Assembly (NCBI RefSeq): GCF_023159225.1
Contig: NC_063167.1
Coordinates: 77,071,298-77,135,297 of the forward strand
Direction of reading: 5' to 3'
Length of the DNA: 64,000 bases
Source: Perognathus longimembris pacificus
Taxonomy: Eukaryota > Chordata > Mammalia > Rodentia > Heteromyidae
Numbering within the stretch: position 1 is the first letter of the stretch; each line of letters begins with the position of its first letter. A program made the position numbers and the translations under genes. Under the pieces are notes generated by a model. The model had not been told where the DNA came from. It ran no database searches and worked only from the letters and a program-made list of their open reading frames with translations. This document shows, in pieces, positions 24,011-33,964 of this stretch.

Positions 24011-24290
24011 ATGTGCTATTTGAATGCTGGCTTATTTCTCCAGAAAGTCCATGGCCCTTTCAGCCCAGGTGACATGTGACCAGGAGCTAGCTGTTTCCAT
24101 TTCTTCTGAGTTTTGATAATAGGGTGTTGGCATGAAGGGATAATTCTGGGAGATGAAGTTTATGCCTAGGATATTGGGGGCTTAAAATTTGGGATTGAAC
24201 AGCATAAGCAGATTGCCTTTCATTTCAGGGAAAACGGTCCCAAAATACCTCTTAGAAGAGGTTTCTCATTTCAATTATCCTTGGAGTTGT

Positions 24291-24362
24291 GTGTGTGTGT
24301 ATATATATATGTATATATGTGTCTGTACATGTATATACACACACATATAGTTATATATACTG
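24291..24362. repeat. GT/TA microsatellite with internal symmetry
   Basis: GTGTGTGTATATATAT on the left mirrors ATATACACACACA on the right, so the tract is self-complementary. Confidence 0.9.
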
Positions 24363-24364
24363 TC

Positions 24365-26036
24365 TGGTTAGGGCTGAACTATTATCTCAGTACTACTAGT
24401 CTTTAAGAGCCTCAAAACTTCTGGAAAGAGGTTTGTGGGTTTCGTCAGCACTGAGCGAGTATGAGCTATGTGGATCCACTTTCCCTTGTTGGAAATGCTT
24501 GGGACCATAATGGTTTCTGGTTCTCAACCTGTCATAATTATAAGAATATTTCCATCCACACAATGAGATATCCTGAGGATAGACCCAAGTCCAAACACAA
24601 AATGAACTTGTATTTCACAGGCACTTACACATAGAGCATAGACAATCTCATACAGTGGTTTTAATACCTCTATGTTTGGACTGGTCCATCACAACCTCAG
24701 ATTGAGAACCTTCTACATGTGGCATCATGCATCTGCAAAAGGTTGCCGATTTGGGGAATTTGAGACCTTGAGGTTTTGAATGAAGGGGTAGAGCAGTTGA
24801 CTTGCTATGGAGTAAATTGGATTAGCATGCAGAGGAAGAGTCCTGGCACTTATAAGAAGCTCTGAGATCTGGCTTTATTTGGACTTGCCTCTCCCTTGCC
24901 CTGAACAATTACACCATATGTGAGAGATGCTCACCCACCTAGAATGGCCTAGGGGCCTACTTCTAACCACACACTGCTTCCAGGGTGCCCAGAAGGAGGA
25001 ACAGGCACCCCTCAGGCTACCAGCTGCTGAGCTGGGCTTGCCACTGGAACCCTGCTCAAAGCCCAGACTTTGTAAGAAACCCCTGCTTTACACAAGCTTA
25101 CGACGGTAGCCACATCCTTATTGTGTAAATCCAGGTAAAAACCACAAACCATCCAATGGCCTGGGCCTTGCTGGGAAAGCAGGCAAAGAGGGACTCAGCA
25201 TACAGGAAAGTTGTTTCCTTAGGGAAGTGTTTCTTCTTGAAGTTGTCTTCTTCAGGATCCTGAGGATTTCAGATTAGGACATTTTTGAGTCATGTAAACT
25301 GTGGAGATGCTGCTCCGGTTATGAAATGATGTTTTCATTTAGACATTCTTAGAAAAAGTCAGACTCCTTTCCCTCACCAAAACTGACAAAGCAATTCAAA
25401 GGAAAGTCATGTGTTGGGCGAATGGAATCAATACACTTTGGAGATTTTGAAAAGCTAAATTGAGGAAACAGTAGGTGATAGGAAGATATAATGAAAGTAA
25501 ACATCAATAGCCCATAGGGCCAATATAGATGAATCATAAAAAAGTAAACACAAAGTCCTTGGGGTTTGGGCTCCATAAAGATAAGCAGTTTAGGGCCTGT
25601 GCCTATAATAACAGGCTCTTTCCTCCTTTACAGGATGGGACTAAGCAAGATGGCATGTGTTGCCATGTTACTGGCCTCAAGTCCCTAACAAAATGTCCCT
25701 TCAGAATGTGAATAGCACTTTCCCCTCTTCTTCTCCTCCCAGCTTGCTCTACTCTCTTCAGGCATGTTAACCCATTCATAAATAGGAATTCTAATCTTGC
25801 TTATCCTTAAGTACTGTGAGGAAAGGCCAGGATAATGGGATAACGCTGAGCAAGTGAGATAGGGACTGTTTTATGTGGAAGGATCACAGAAACATCTGTG
25901 AAGGTGACATTTTTAAAAGAGTCCAGAATTAGGTGAGGAAAAGAAGCAAGGGTGGATCCAGGCAATGTGTAGGACAAAGACAGAGAAAAGAGCATTGCAC
26001 TTGTTCCAAGTGTGGCTTGGCTTGTTTAGTACGATT
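24365..26036. other. Unassigned stretch left of the solo LTR
   Basis: No gene or clear repeat family recognised. Confidence 0.5.
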
Positions 26037-26042
26037 CCTAAA

Positions 26043-26579
26043 TGTCGGGTTAAATCTGCACATCTCCCCTGGGGAAACGCCAAGCCTTTAATTGTGAGGG
26101 ACACTCAGCTCTGAGCGCTGCTCCCGCCAGCAGGAGGGCAGAGCGTGTCCCGGTCAGGCTAAGCTGAGAAGAGATAGGGCTGCCGAAACCCCCTGCGTCC
26201 CCAGCCCCCCTTACGTTTAAGAGCAGACACTGGACACAGAGAATTCGGGGGAGCAGTCTGATGGTCTACCGGCTTCCAAAGGGTTTTATTCAAGGGAGAG
26301 GTTTACATAACAGTAATGGCGGCAGGAAGAGGCGGGACTAACTGGGTATTAACAATTGGCTAATGAACTGTCCATCACGGTGATGGCACAGAACTTCCCG
26401 CAGAGGCCCGGCCTCTTGGCTCAGCCTCCTGGATCAGCTGGCGCCATGGTGGCACATGTGCTCTTAGACGAGAGAGGTGGGGCTGGTTTGGCATCTCTTC
26501 CGGTTTCGGACCCGGAAGGAGGTGGGAGTTGGCTAGCAGCCAGCGGTCCCAGGTCTTAAAGGCATAGCCATCCCCTACA
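26043..26579 (-). mobile_element. Solo LTR, probable class II (ERVK-type)
   Basis: A 537-bp CpG-richer block begins TGTCGGG and ends CCCTACA on the plus strand and is flanked by CCTAAA at 26037-26042 and 26580-26585. The plus strand has TTTATT at 26285-26290, i.e. AATAAA on the minus strand, so transcription would run leftward with about 290 bp of U3 and 240 bp of downstream R-U5. A 6-bp duplication is typical of beta/ERVK-type integration. No gag or pol lies beside it, so it is what remains after LTR-LTR recombination. The family is not identified. Confidence 0.75.
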
Positions 26580-26689
26580 CCTAAACTGATGAGAATATGT
26601 GATGTGTTCTCTGGAGAAATTACAGGGATTTACCCAGCTTCTGCATGGTGGCTCCTCAATTAGTGCCTAATACCATCTATGTTTTCTTT

Positions 26690-26766
26690 TTACCTGAGTT
26701 GGCCTCAAACTTCAATCCTCTCTATCTCCTCCTCTCAAATAGCTGGGACTGCAGGCATGAGTGGGC
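26690..26766 (-). repeat. B1-like fragment, minus strand
   Basis: GAGTTGGCCTCAAACTTCAATCC then AATAGCTGGGACTGCAGGC. Confidence 0.55.
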
Positions 26767-27049
26767 AAGCAAATACTTTCAAGTCTACAGAAGAGAGATC
26801 TCAGTGCTTCTTTCTTGGGAGAGGACCTAACAAGAACAGAGGCTTTGGGGGATTGCTGTCCTGAGGCCATCATATCCCTGACAGGGCCTGTCCTTGTGCC
26901 CTCAGGCAGGGCCCAGGACCTCTGAAAGACTAAAAACAAGCCCATCAGAGGCAGTGGAACTGACGCTATGTGAATGAAGTCACAATCTTTACTCCACTGA
27001 TGTTACCACCAGAACAGTCAACCATATCAAGGTTACAAAACCCATATCT

Positions 27050-27052
<3 letters not shown>

Positions 27053-27083
<31 letters not shown>
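27053..27083. repeat. (CT)n microsatellite
   Basis: About 15 CT units. Confidence 0.96.
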
Positions 27084-28136
27084 ATTTGGCCATACTGATC
27101 CTTAAACAAAAGTAGGAGAGGTGGCAGGGGGACCCTAGGAATTCTAAATCTGCATACACCTGAACCCCCAGGTCCCTTCTCCATCCCCACCAGTAGAGAA
27201 GTGGGTTACACGGGTATATTCATTTTTACATTTGTGAGCTCTATCATTTATTCTCCCAGAGTTGCAAAGCTGAGACTCTAGCCAACATTTTCCACTTGCA
27301 AAGAGGCCTCCATTTTCTTCTTCTGAAGCTTGGCAGTGACTCTGCCATGAGCCAGTTTAGGCAGTGGATGACTTAACCTTTCTCTCTCTGTTAGAAAGAT
27401 TTGGCTGCCTTTGGTCCTGATGCAAGCGGGTTGTGAAGTGGCTCATAGAAGCGGCGCCTGAGTGTGTCACCACATAACTGTTGATTTAGTGGATACTAGG
27501 TCAGCATGAGTTCCCCCAGCCCCATACCTTCCTTCTGAGCCTACTACATATCCACTTCATGTTGTCAAAGATCTCTGGGGGCATTCAGGAGGTCAAGAAA
27601 GATTTCCTCAAGGCAGTCTCAAGTCACTGGCTCCTGAAGGTGCCATGGATCAGAGGAGGGTCAGGAAGGAAGCAGAGGACTTTGTAGATAAAGGGAGGAG
27701 AGAAAAGGTGAGAAGTATTTGTGACAAAGATGGCTAACTGTGACCTCTGACCTGACTATCTCCAGGTGCACAGCTGGACTCAACTTTCAGGTCTCCCTTG
27801 CCGTTAGGTGGGGCACTGGAGATGGTGTGCTGGCCAGTGGAAGGTAAAGTCTGGCCTGGTCCATGGCTGCCTCTCATGAGTTTTATTCCATGGTTGCTCT
27901 ACCTTGGCTCACTGGGGGTAGGTGGAAATCAGCACTAAGACCCTTAGCTATGGAACTATAGGAAAGCAAGGGTCACCCAGCCTACCCGAGCTTTCTACCC
28001 TCCTCCGGCTGCCCCTCTTGCCTCTGACTCTCCTGCATCCATCCCTCTTGCTCTGACAGCTGGGCTATGATTTCTGTCCTCCCGCCTCTCTTCCCTTTTT
28101 TATCCTGTGCTCCCTCCCATTCTTCTTTCCTCTCTC

Positions 28137-28238
28137 TTCCATCCCTCCTTCCCCTTCTACCTCCTTCCCTCCCTCCCTCCCTCCCTCCTTCCCTCCCTCC
28201 CCCCTCCCTCCCTTCCTACTTCCCTCCTTCCTCCTTCC
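28137..28238. repeat. (CCCT)n/(CCTT)n pyrimidine tract
   Basis: Imperfect CTCC and CCTT units. Confidence 0.95.
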
Positions 28239-28239
28239 T

Positions 28240-28590
28240 TTTCTTTCTTCATCTGGGGTTTGAACTCAGGACCTTGCTCTTCCTAGACAGGTACTCAACC
28301 ACTTGAGTCAATGCCACCCCCGATATTCATTTTTGCCTATGCTATTCTAAACCTTGACCTTCCTTCTTGTACTTCTTAATGTTGCTGGGGAATAACAGGC
28401 ATACACTATGGTAACCCAGACATTGTGCTTCCCTTGTAGGTGGGCCAATTGGCATGTGGCACCACATCTAGCCATTGGTTGATGTAGAGTACTTGTCAAC
28501 TTTTATGCCTGATTGGCCTTGAAACACAGTCTCCCAATCTCTATCTCTCAAGTAGCTAAGATTATTAGTTTGTACCACCATACACAGCTT
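28240..28590 (-). mobile_element. Multi-monomer SINE, minus strand
   Basis: tRNA-like end (GGGTTTGAACTCAGGACC) followed by two B1-like complements ending near GTACCACCATACACAGC; same plan as 36680 and 43138. Confidence 0.6.
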
Positions 28591-29552
28591 GACTGTCTTT
28601 CTAGACCCCTCCCTTCTTGCTTTCTTTTTTCTCCTTGGGCCTTGGATTGGCTGTTCCTTGTTATCCCTTAGCCAGGGTGTTGATTTGGAAGGCATGGGCT
28701 CACATGAGAGGACTCATGGGGTCTGGGTTTGAATCTGTTGTGTCATTACCCTGCAGCAACTCTGGGCATGTGTTTTGGCCACAAGCTCCTTGAAAGTTAA
28801 AGATTCACCAAGAATTGGCTGAATGAGCTATTCAGCACCAATCAAGAAGTTTCAAGCAGGTTTACCAGTGTTGGGGAGGAAATAAAAGGGATCTGGAAGG
28901 GAAAAATAAAAGAATTCAGAGGAAGCCATTGGTTTTCAGGAGATTCTAGTCTAACTAGCACAGGACATCTCAGCCAGTGTGCAAACTGCTACCATTCCCT
29001 CTGGGGTCCCAGGAAGTTGCCCAGATTAGCATGAGAAGCCAGCTTGATCTGAGGGCAGAAAAAAAGATGGAAAATTTGTGCTGGTTTTGGAAACTCCAGG
29101 CAGAGGGTGGCAATCCATCCACCAGGGAACTTGTTTTATGCTGACACAACGCTAGAGAGCCCATAGAATTCCTTTTATGACTACTCTTGCTGTAGGAGAT
29201 GGGCCCAAATCTGTCTGGGAAATTCTGGGTGAAATCACATGACCTCTAAAGGTAGGTCCTTGGTATTGTATAACCCTGGGAGGTGAAACAGGGAGAGATT
29301 ACTTTTTACTGAGCTGAAGCATGTATGCTGTTTTAGGGGAAGCATCAGCAAAGAAGAAAGAGTAAACATTCCTCCAAGTGTGTAACTCCTAGAACAAAGG
29401 GACTGAGTCTGGAAAGAAGCCATCAGCAGGAAGGGGAGTGTCAGTTTGCAGGAGAGACTCCCAGGTACTCCTTAGGAGGAAAGCTTTCCTTCTCATTTTC
29501 AATGTCTCCTGTCCTTTCTCCCCAGTGGCTTTGCACAAAAATCCCACAGATC

Positions 29553-29556
29553 ATAG
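29553..29556. repeat. Target-site duplication ATAG, left copy
   Basis: ATAG directly precedes the TG of the 5' LTR and is repeated directly after the CA of the 3' LTR. A 4-bp duplication is normal for gammaretroviral integrase. Confidence 0.93.
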
Positions 29557-29620
29557 TGAGGTGCCAGACTTTGAAGTCAGGCCCCACCACGTGAACCCCA
29601 TTTTAGAATCGAACCTTGAG

Positions 29621-29695
29621 CCAATCAGATTTGTACCTGTGTTCTAATCTTGCTTGCACAGCTGATTGTTGTAACCTTGTTCTTTGCCTTTATAA
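29621..29695 (+). promoter_or_regulatory. LTR promoter: CCAAT box and TATA box
   Basis: CCAAT at 29621-29625 and TTTATAAG around 29689-29696 are 64 bp apart, the usual core-promoter layout of gammaretroviral U3. The same elements sit in the 3' LTR at about 36336 and 36406 and could fire into the downstream flank. Activity is not known. Confidence 0.75.
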
Positions 29696-29779
29696 GCCCT
29701 GTGTAATCACAGCTCGGGGCTCCCTCCTAACCTCCGCTGTGTCGGTGGGTAGGACGAGGCCCGAGTTGGCAGCTTGTTA

Positions 29780-29785
29780 AATAAA
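29780..29785 (+). terminator. LTR polyadenylation signal AATAAA
   Basis: AATAAA in R, followed within 30-70 bases by G/T-rich sequence. The equivalent in the 3' LTR is at 36495-36500 and would end proviral transcripts. Confidence 0.8.
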
Positions 29786-29866
29786 GCCTTGCCTTGCTTT
29801 TGCATTTCGGAGTGTCTGAATCTCGGTGGTCTTCTTGGGGGTGGTCTTGCGACTTGGCACAACATT

Positions 29867-29884
29867 TGGGGGCTTGTCCGGGAT
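29867..29884 (+). promoter_or_regulatory. Primer binding site, tRNA-Pro type
   Basis: TGGGGGCTTGTCCGGGAT begins 2 bases after the LTR. It matches the 3' end of tRNA-Pro as used by murine-leukaemia-type viruses except for one C-to-T difference at position 9. Confidence 0.9.
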
Positions 29885-29916
29885 AGCCCCAGAGACCCCG
29901 AGACCCCAGACTCCGA

Positions 29917-29924
29917 AGGTAAGA
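29917..29924 (+). promoter_or_regulatory. Probable major splice donor in the leader
   Basis: AAGGTAAG is a near-consensus 5' splice site 33 bases after the primer site. It lies upstream of all Gag start codons, as expected for the donor used to make env mRNA. Confidence 0.6.
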
Positions 29925-29955
29925 AAACAGCCCTGTTCATTTGTCTTGTCCTGTA

Positions 29956-30264
29956 ATGTGCCTGTTTGTTTGTCTTGCTTTTGCTTATTTCTTGAAGGGG
30001 TTGTCGAAGCAGATGTACTTACTTGACAATCCTGGGGAGACTGGGGGATGTCCCAGACTCCTCACCCTTAAAGGGGGATCTCTGGAGCCCCGCTTTCAAC
30101 TTGAATTCACTCTTTCTGCATCCTTGCAGGAGGATGTGTGGGCCAACTTGGGAAATCTTCAGTTTTTCTTGTTCTTGATCTTGCCTATGTTTTTTTCCTT
30201 CTGTATTAATTGTTTTGGTTTCTTTTCTTTTGTAGCCTTTTGGACTAAACATCTGATCAGAGCT
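29956..30264 (+). pseudogene. In-frame N-terminal leader extension of Gag, glyco-Gag-like
   Basis: An ATG at 29956 opens 103 codons that run without a stop into the Gag ATG at 30265. The frame is closed upstream by TAA at 29920. The distal third is strongly hydrophobic (about 30154-30243, residues around 67-96), long enough for a membrane span just before Gag. Murine leukaemia-type viruses make an alternative glycosylated Gag from an upstream in-frame start with a membrane segment in its leader part; that form is a type II membrane protein. Here the start would be AUG rather than the CUG known from MLV. Whether it was ever translated cannot be seen. It would end at the same premature stop as Gag (30907). 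Confidence 0.6.
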
Positions 30265-31842
30265 ATGGGTAACGTTCTATCTTGGGGTCCTCCATCTAGC
30301 CCCCTAGATTTGACTCTAGCTCACTGGAAGGAGATCAAGGAGATAGCTCAGAACCGAGGTGTGGCCCTTAAGGAGGAAAAGTGGATTACCCTGTGCAAGT
30401 CAGAATGGCCCACCCTTGAGAGAGCTAATTGGCCACCTGAGGGAAGCTTTGACATCATTAAGATCAGTACCTTACAAAGCCTAATCGAAGCCCCTCGTTC
30501 AGGCTATATAGACCAGATTCCTTATATAGACACCTGGAGGGAACTAGTTGACAGGGACACTCCAGCTTGGGTTCGGCCTTTCTTACCAACTCCCTCCTCC
30601 ACTCCTTCCCCTACCCCAATATTCACTCAAAAAACACGGGGTGACAAGAGAGAACCTAAGAGGGGAGAAAAGAAATTATATCCACCTGTCCTCCAGGGAG
30701 GAAGCACAGAGGAGGAAATGCTTCCCCCTCCATACGCCCCACCCCAGTTAACTCTCCAAGAGGAGGACTCTGAGGAAGATGTTTCAGCTGTGCCCTCTGC
30801 CCGGGAGGGCCCCGCTCAATCAACTCGCCGGCGCCAAAGAATTACATCTCTTCATAAATCTGCTGCCCTTCCCCTACGCCCTATAAGTCCTGTGGATGCG
30901 GACGGTTGACAACAATTCCAATACTGGCCACTTGCTACTAGTGATCTTTACAACTGGCGTACCCAAAATGCCCCCTTTTCTGAGAAACCTCGGGACTTAA
31001 TTCGCTTGTTTGAAACTATACTTTTCACTCACCAGCCCACTTGGGATGATTGTAGCCAGCTTTTACAGGTACTTTTCACCAATGAGGAGAGAGGTCGTAT
31101 CCAAGAAGCGGCCCGGAGACTTATCCCTGGCCCCAACGGAGCACCCATCATGGATCCTGCCTTGATTGCTACCTATTTTCCCCAGACCCAACCAGCATGG
31201 GACTACAATACGGCTGAAGGTAGGGAGCGACTCCTTGTCTATCGCCAGGCTCTGCTGGCAGGTCTCAAGGCGGCGGCTCGCCGACCTACCAATATGGCCA
31301 AAGTTTATGATATCAGACAGGGAGAAAGTGAAAGTCCGGCAGCATACCTTGAGCGGCTCATGGAAGCCTTTAGTCAGTACACCCCATATGATCTTGAGAC
31401 CCAGGAATCTGCTCAGATGATTATGTTTGCCTACGTAAATCAAGCCGCACCGGACATAAAGCGGAAATTGCAGGCTCTAGACAGGCTTGGGGAAAAATCT
31501 ATTAGGGATCTAGTAGCAGTGGCGGAAAAGGTTTATAATAAGAGAGAAACAGGAGAACGAAGACAGGAAAGGAGTCTGGCTAGGATTTTGGAACAACAAC
31601 AGAAGGAACTCAGGGAAATCCTGACCTCTATGCAGGCAGGAAACTTTAGACAGTCCTCCTCTCCAAGTAAGGAGCAAAAGCCCAAACCGCAACCAAGGAT
31701 GGGGAAGAATCAATGTGCTTATTGCAAGAAGGAGGGGCATTGGATCAAAAACTTCCCAGAGCTAGCCCAGAAAAAGGAGGAAAAACATAAAGTAGGATCA
31801 AGAGTGTTGTCAACCTTAGAGATGGCTGAGGACAGTGACTGA
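30265..31842 (+). pseudogene. gag: gag polyprotein, one premature stop and a damaged zinc knuckle
   Basis: A frame of 525 codons plus the terminal TGA at 31840. It begins Met-Gly followed by Asn-Val-Leu-Ser, a typical myristoylation start for matrix. A proline-rich segment with late-domain PPPY lies at 30724-30735. Capsid follows, with the major homology region at about 31318-31377. A Lys/Arg-rich, Gln/Glu-rich stretch leads into nucleocapsid. Breaks: an in-frame TGA at 30907-30909 near the start of capsid, while the frame before and after it stays open and collinear; and the single zinc knuckle at 31714-31755 has Cys, Cys and His but Phe (TTC, 31753-31755) at the last metal-ligand position. 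Length is normal for the family. Matrix, late-domain and capsid calls are confident; cleavage sites are not resolved. Confidence 0.94.
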
Positions 31843-31899
31843 GGGAGTCAGGGCTCAGATCCCCTCCCTGAGCCCAGGATAACATTAAAAGTGGAGGGG
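31840..31899 (+). promoter_or_regulatory. Gag-Pol readthrough signal: UGA, 8-nt spacer, H-type pseudoknot
   Basis: TGA at 31840-31842 ends gag and pol continues in the same frame. After an 8-nt spacer (31843-31850), GGGCTCAG (31851-31858) pairs perfectly with CTGAGCCC (31868-31875). Inside that loop CCCCTCC (31861-31867) pairs perfectly with GGAGGGG (31893-31899), leaving a 17-nt A-rich second loop. Spacer, two stems and A-rich loop match the architecture known for murine leukaemia virus gag-pol suppression, except that the stop is UGA instead of UAG. It should raise the yield of Gag-Pol by stop readthrough. Confidence 0.85.
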
Positions 31900-32338
31900 A
31901 ATCCAGTCATGTTCATGGTAGATACGGGAGCAGAAAATTCCGTATTACTAGCCCTGAGAGGGCCGATGTCCACTAAAACAACATGGGTCCAAGGTGCAAC
32001 GGGCACTAAACCCTATAAATGGACTACTCGAAGAACAGTGGACTTGGGAACGGGCCAGGTAACCCACTCATTTTTAGTCATCCCTGACTGCCCCTATCCA
32101 TTGCTTGGACGTGATCTCTTAACGAAAATGAAAGCTCAGATACAGTTCACAGACAGTGGGATTTCTGTGATGAACTCAAGAGAAAAGCCTGTTAGTATAC
32201 TAATAACTAGCAAGTTAGAAGAAGAGTATAGGCTATACCAGCATCTCAAGCCCGAGTCTCCGGAAAATGAGTGGCTACGGGCGTTTCCCCAAGCATGGGC
32301 AGAAACTGGGGGAATGGGACTGGCAAAACATCGTCCTC
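31843..32338 (+). pseudogene. pro: Protease domain of pol
   Basis: Starts in frame directly after the gag UGA. The aspartic-protease active-site loop Asp-Thr-Gly-Ala is encoded from 31921. The conserved Gly-Arg-Asp-Leu-Leu near the end of the fold is at about 32107-32121. No stop or frameshift is seen in this part. In the virus it would form a homodimer that cuts Gag and Gag-Pol. The boundary with RT is approximate, placed before the conserved RT entry segment. Confidence 0.88.
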
Positions 32339-33167
32339 CAATTTTTGTGGAACTTAAAGCTGGAGCTAACCCAGTAAGAGTTTGCCAGTACCCTATGTCA
32401 CTAGAAGCAAAGAAGGGGATCACTCCTCACATCAGAAAATTGTTAGATTTAGGAGTTCTGAAGCCCACCCAGTCAGCCTGGAATACTCCATTGTTGCCTA
32501 TAAAAAAGTCTAATTCCAATGATTATAGACCACTGCAAGACTTGAGCGAAGTTAACAAGAGAGTAATGGACATTCATCCAACAGTCCCAAACCCATATAC
32601 CCTGCTGAGCTCCCTGTCACCGAGCCATGTGTGGTATACTGTGTTGGATCTAAAGGATGCTTTCTTTAGCCTGCCCTTAGCCTCACAGAGCCAAAGCTAC
32701 TTTGCATTTACTTGGCACGACCCTGAAATTGGGATAAGCGGTCAATTGACCTGGACCAGGCTGCCTCAAGGATTCAAGAATTCGCCTATAATCTTTGATG
32801 AGGCGTTACATGAAGACCTAAGTGAGTACCGCTCCCAAAATACTGAAGTCTATTGCAATATGTAGATGATTTGTTAATAGCTGCTCCAGACAAGGATAGT
32901 TGTCTAAAAGGAACAGCTAGGCTCTTAAAGACTCTTGGCAATTTGGGCTATAGGGCCTCCATTAAAAAGGCACAAATTTGTAAACCTGAAGTCACCTATT
33001 TGGGCTTCATATTAAAAGAGGGCAAGCGTTGGCTGTCAGATGCACGAAAAGAGACTGTGCTAAAAATTCCTGTGCCTAAGTCAGCGAGACAAGTCAGAGA
33101 GTTCCTGGGAACAGCGGGTTTTTGCCGGCTGTGGATACCTGGGTTCGCTGAGATGGCCAAGCCTTTA
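32339..33167 (+). pseudogene. pol: Reverse transcriptase fingers, palm and thumb, frameshifted just before YVDD
   Basis: The first half is in the gag frame and shows the Leu-Asp-Leu-Lys-Asp-Ala-Phe-Phe motif near 32644 and Leu-Pro-Gln-Gly-Phe at 32761-32775. The frame then shifts between about 32836 and 32853, consistent with loss of one base, and would hit TAG at 32863. In the new frame the catalytic Tyr-Val-Asp-Asp follows at 32859-32870 and the thumb continues to 33167, where the sequence meets the rearranged block. Apart from the shift the palm motifs are intact. Confidence 0.92.
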
Positions 33168-33234
33168 ACAAAAGCTTTACAGGTGGGAAAAGGAATGAGA
33201 CTAAATATCTATACGGACAGCCGGTACGCTTTTG
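33168..33234 (+). pseudogene. pol: Displaced 66-bp piece of RNase H in plus orientation
   Basis: This piece keeps the sense orientation and encodes the last RNase H segment with the catalytic Asp of Tyr-Thr-Asp-Ser-Arg near 33210-33225. It belongs after the inverted block but sits before it. Its ends are 7-bp inverted repeats, CAAAAGC (33169-33175) and GCTTTTG (33228-33234). Confidence 0.85.
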
Positions 33235-33964
33235 TTAGTGCCACTAGTTCTGCTCTTTGTGCAGAAGTCCCCTGAGGGGGTGCCTCTGCCCACACTATCT
33301 CAGTGTCCGTAGTAACCGCCGCACCCGCATACCTTTTTCCATCTCGAATGAAGCTGCTGCCATCGGTGAACCAGGTGTGCTCGGCATGTGATAGCGGCAA
33401 ATCCAGCAAGTCTGGCCGGAGGCTATGTGTTTGGGCCAGGATCTGCTCACAATCATGCAGGGGTGCTTCCAGATCCGGATCTGGCAGCAGAGTTGCTGGG
33501 TTTAATGCTGTTGGTACACAGAAGCTGATACGTGCCGGGTTAAGTAACAACGTTTGGTAATGGACCATGCGGGCATTGCTCATCCATCGGTCAGGTGGTT
33601 GTTTTAGCACCCCCTCTAGAGCATGTGGAGTGGCCACAGTCAGATTCTGTCCCAGAGTCAACTTATCTGCATCTTTTACCAAGAGGGCTACTGCAGCTAT
33701 TATTCTTAAGCACGGAGGCCACCCAGCAGCGACAGGATCCAATTTCTTTGACAAATAGGCGACCAGTCGTCTCCAGGGCCCAATTGGCTGTGTGAGCACC
33801 CCTTTTGCTATTCCTTTCTTTTCGGCCACAAACAATGTGAATGGTTTATTCACGTCAGGTAGGCCTAAGGCTGGGGCTTCTAGAAGGCTTTTCTTGATTG
33901 CCTCAAAGGCTTTTTGCATCTGCTCAGTCCAATGAAATTCTGGGAGGTTTTTGGTGGCTTCATA
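33235..33964 (-). pseudogene. pol: Inverted block of pol: RT connection and most of RNase H
   Basis: Read on the minus strand, this is an uninterrupted frame from the end of the thumb through the connection domain and into RNase H. Visible RNase H landmarks are Thr-Asp-Gly-Ser-Ser (first catalytic Asp, around 33359-33373) and Arg-Ala-Glu-Leu (catalytic Glu, around 33251-33262). The frame is antisense to all surrounding pol and joins naturally to 33167 at one end and to the displaced piece at 33168-33234 at the other. About 240 codons carry no stop, so the inversion is either young or carried since integration. Confidence 0.93.

Larger units (their letters stand above)
27090..29552. other. Unassigned stretch left of the provirus, apart from listed repeats
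   Basis: Contains the CCCT tract and one multi-monomer SINE; otherwise nothing recognised. Confidence 0.5.
29557..29864 (+). repeat. Provirus 5' LTR
   Basis: A 308-bp terminal repeat, TGAGGTGCC to GGCACAACA. U3 carries a CCAAT box at 29621-29625 and a TATA-like box at 29689-29695. Transcription would start near 29715. AATAAA lies at 29780-29785 and is followed by a G/T-rich stretch, so R is short. It differs from the 3' LTR at 29616, 29651, 29715, 29764 and 29824. Confidence 0.97.
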
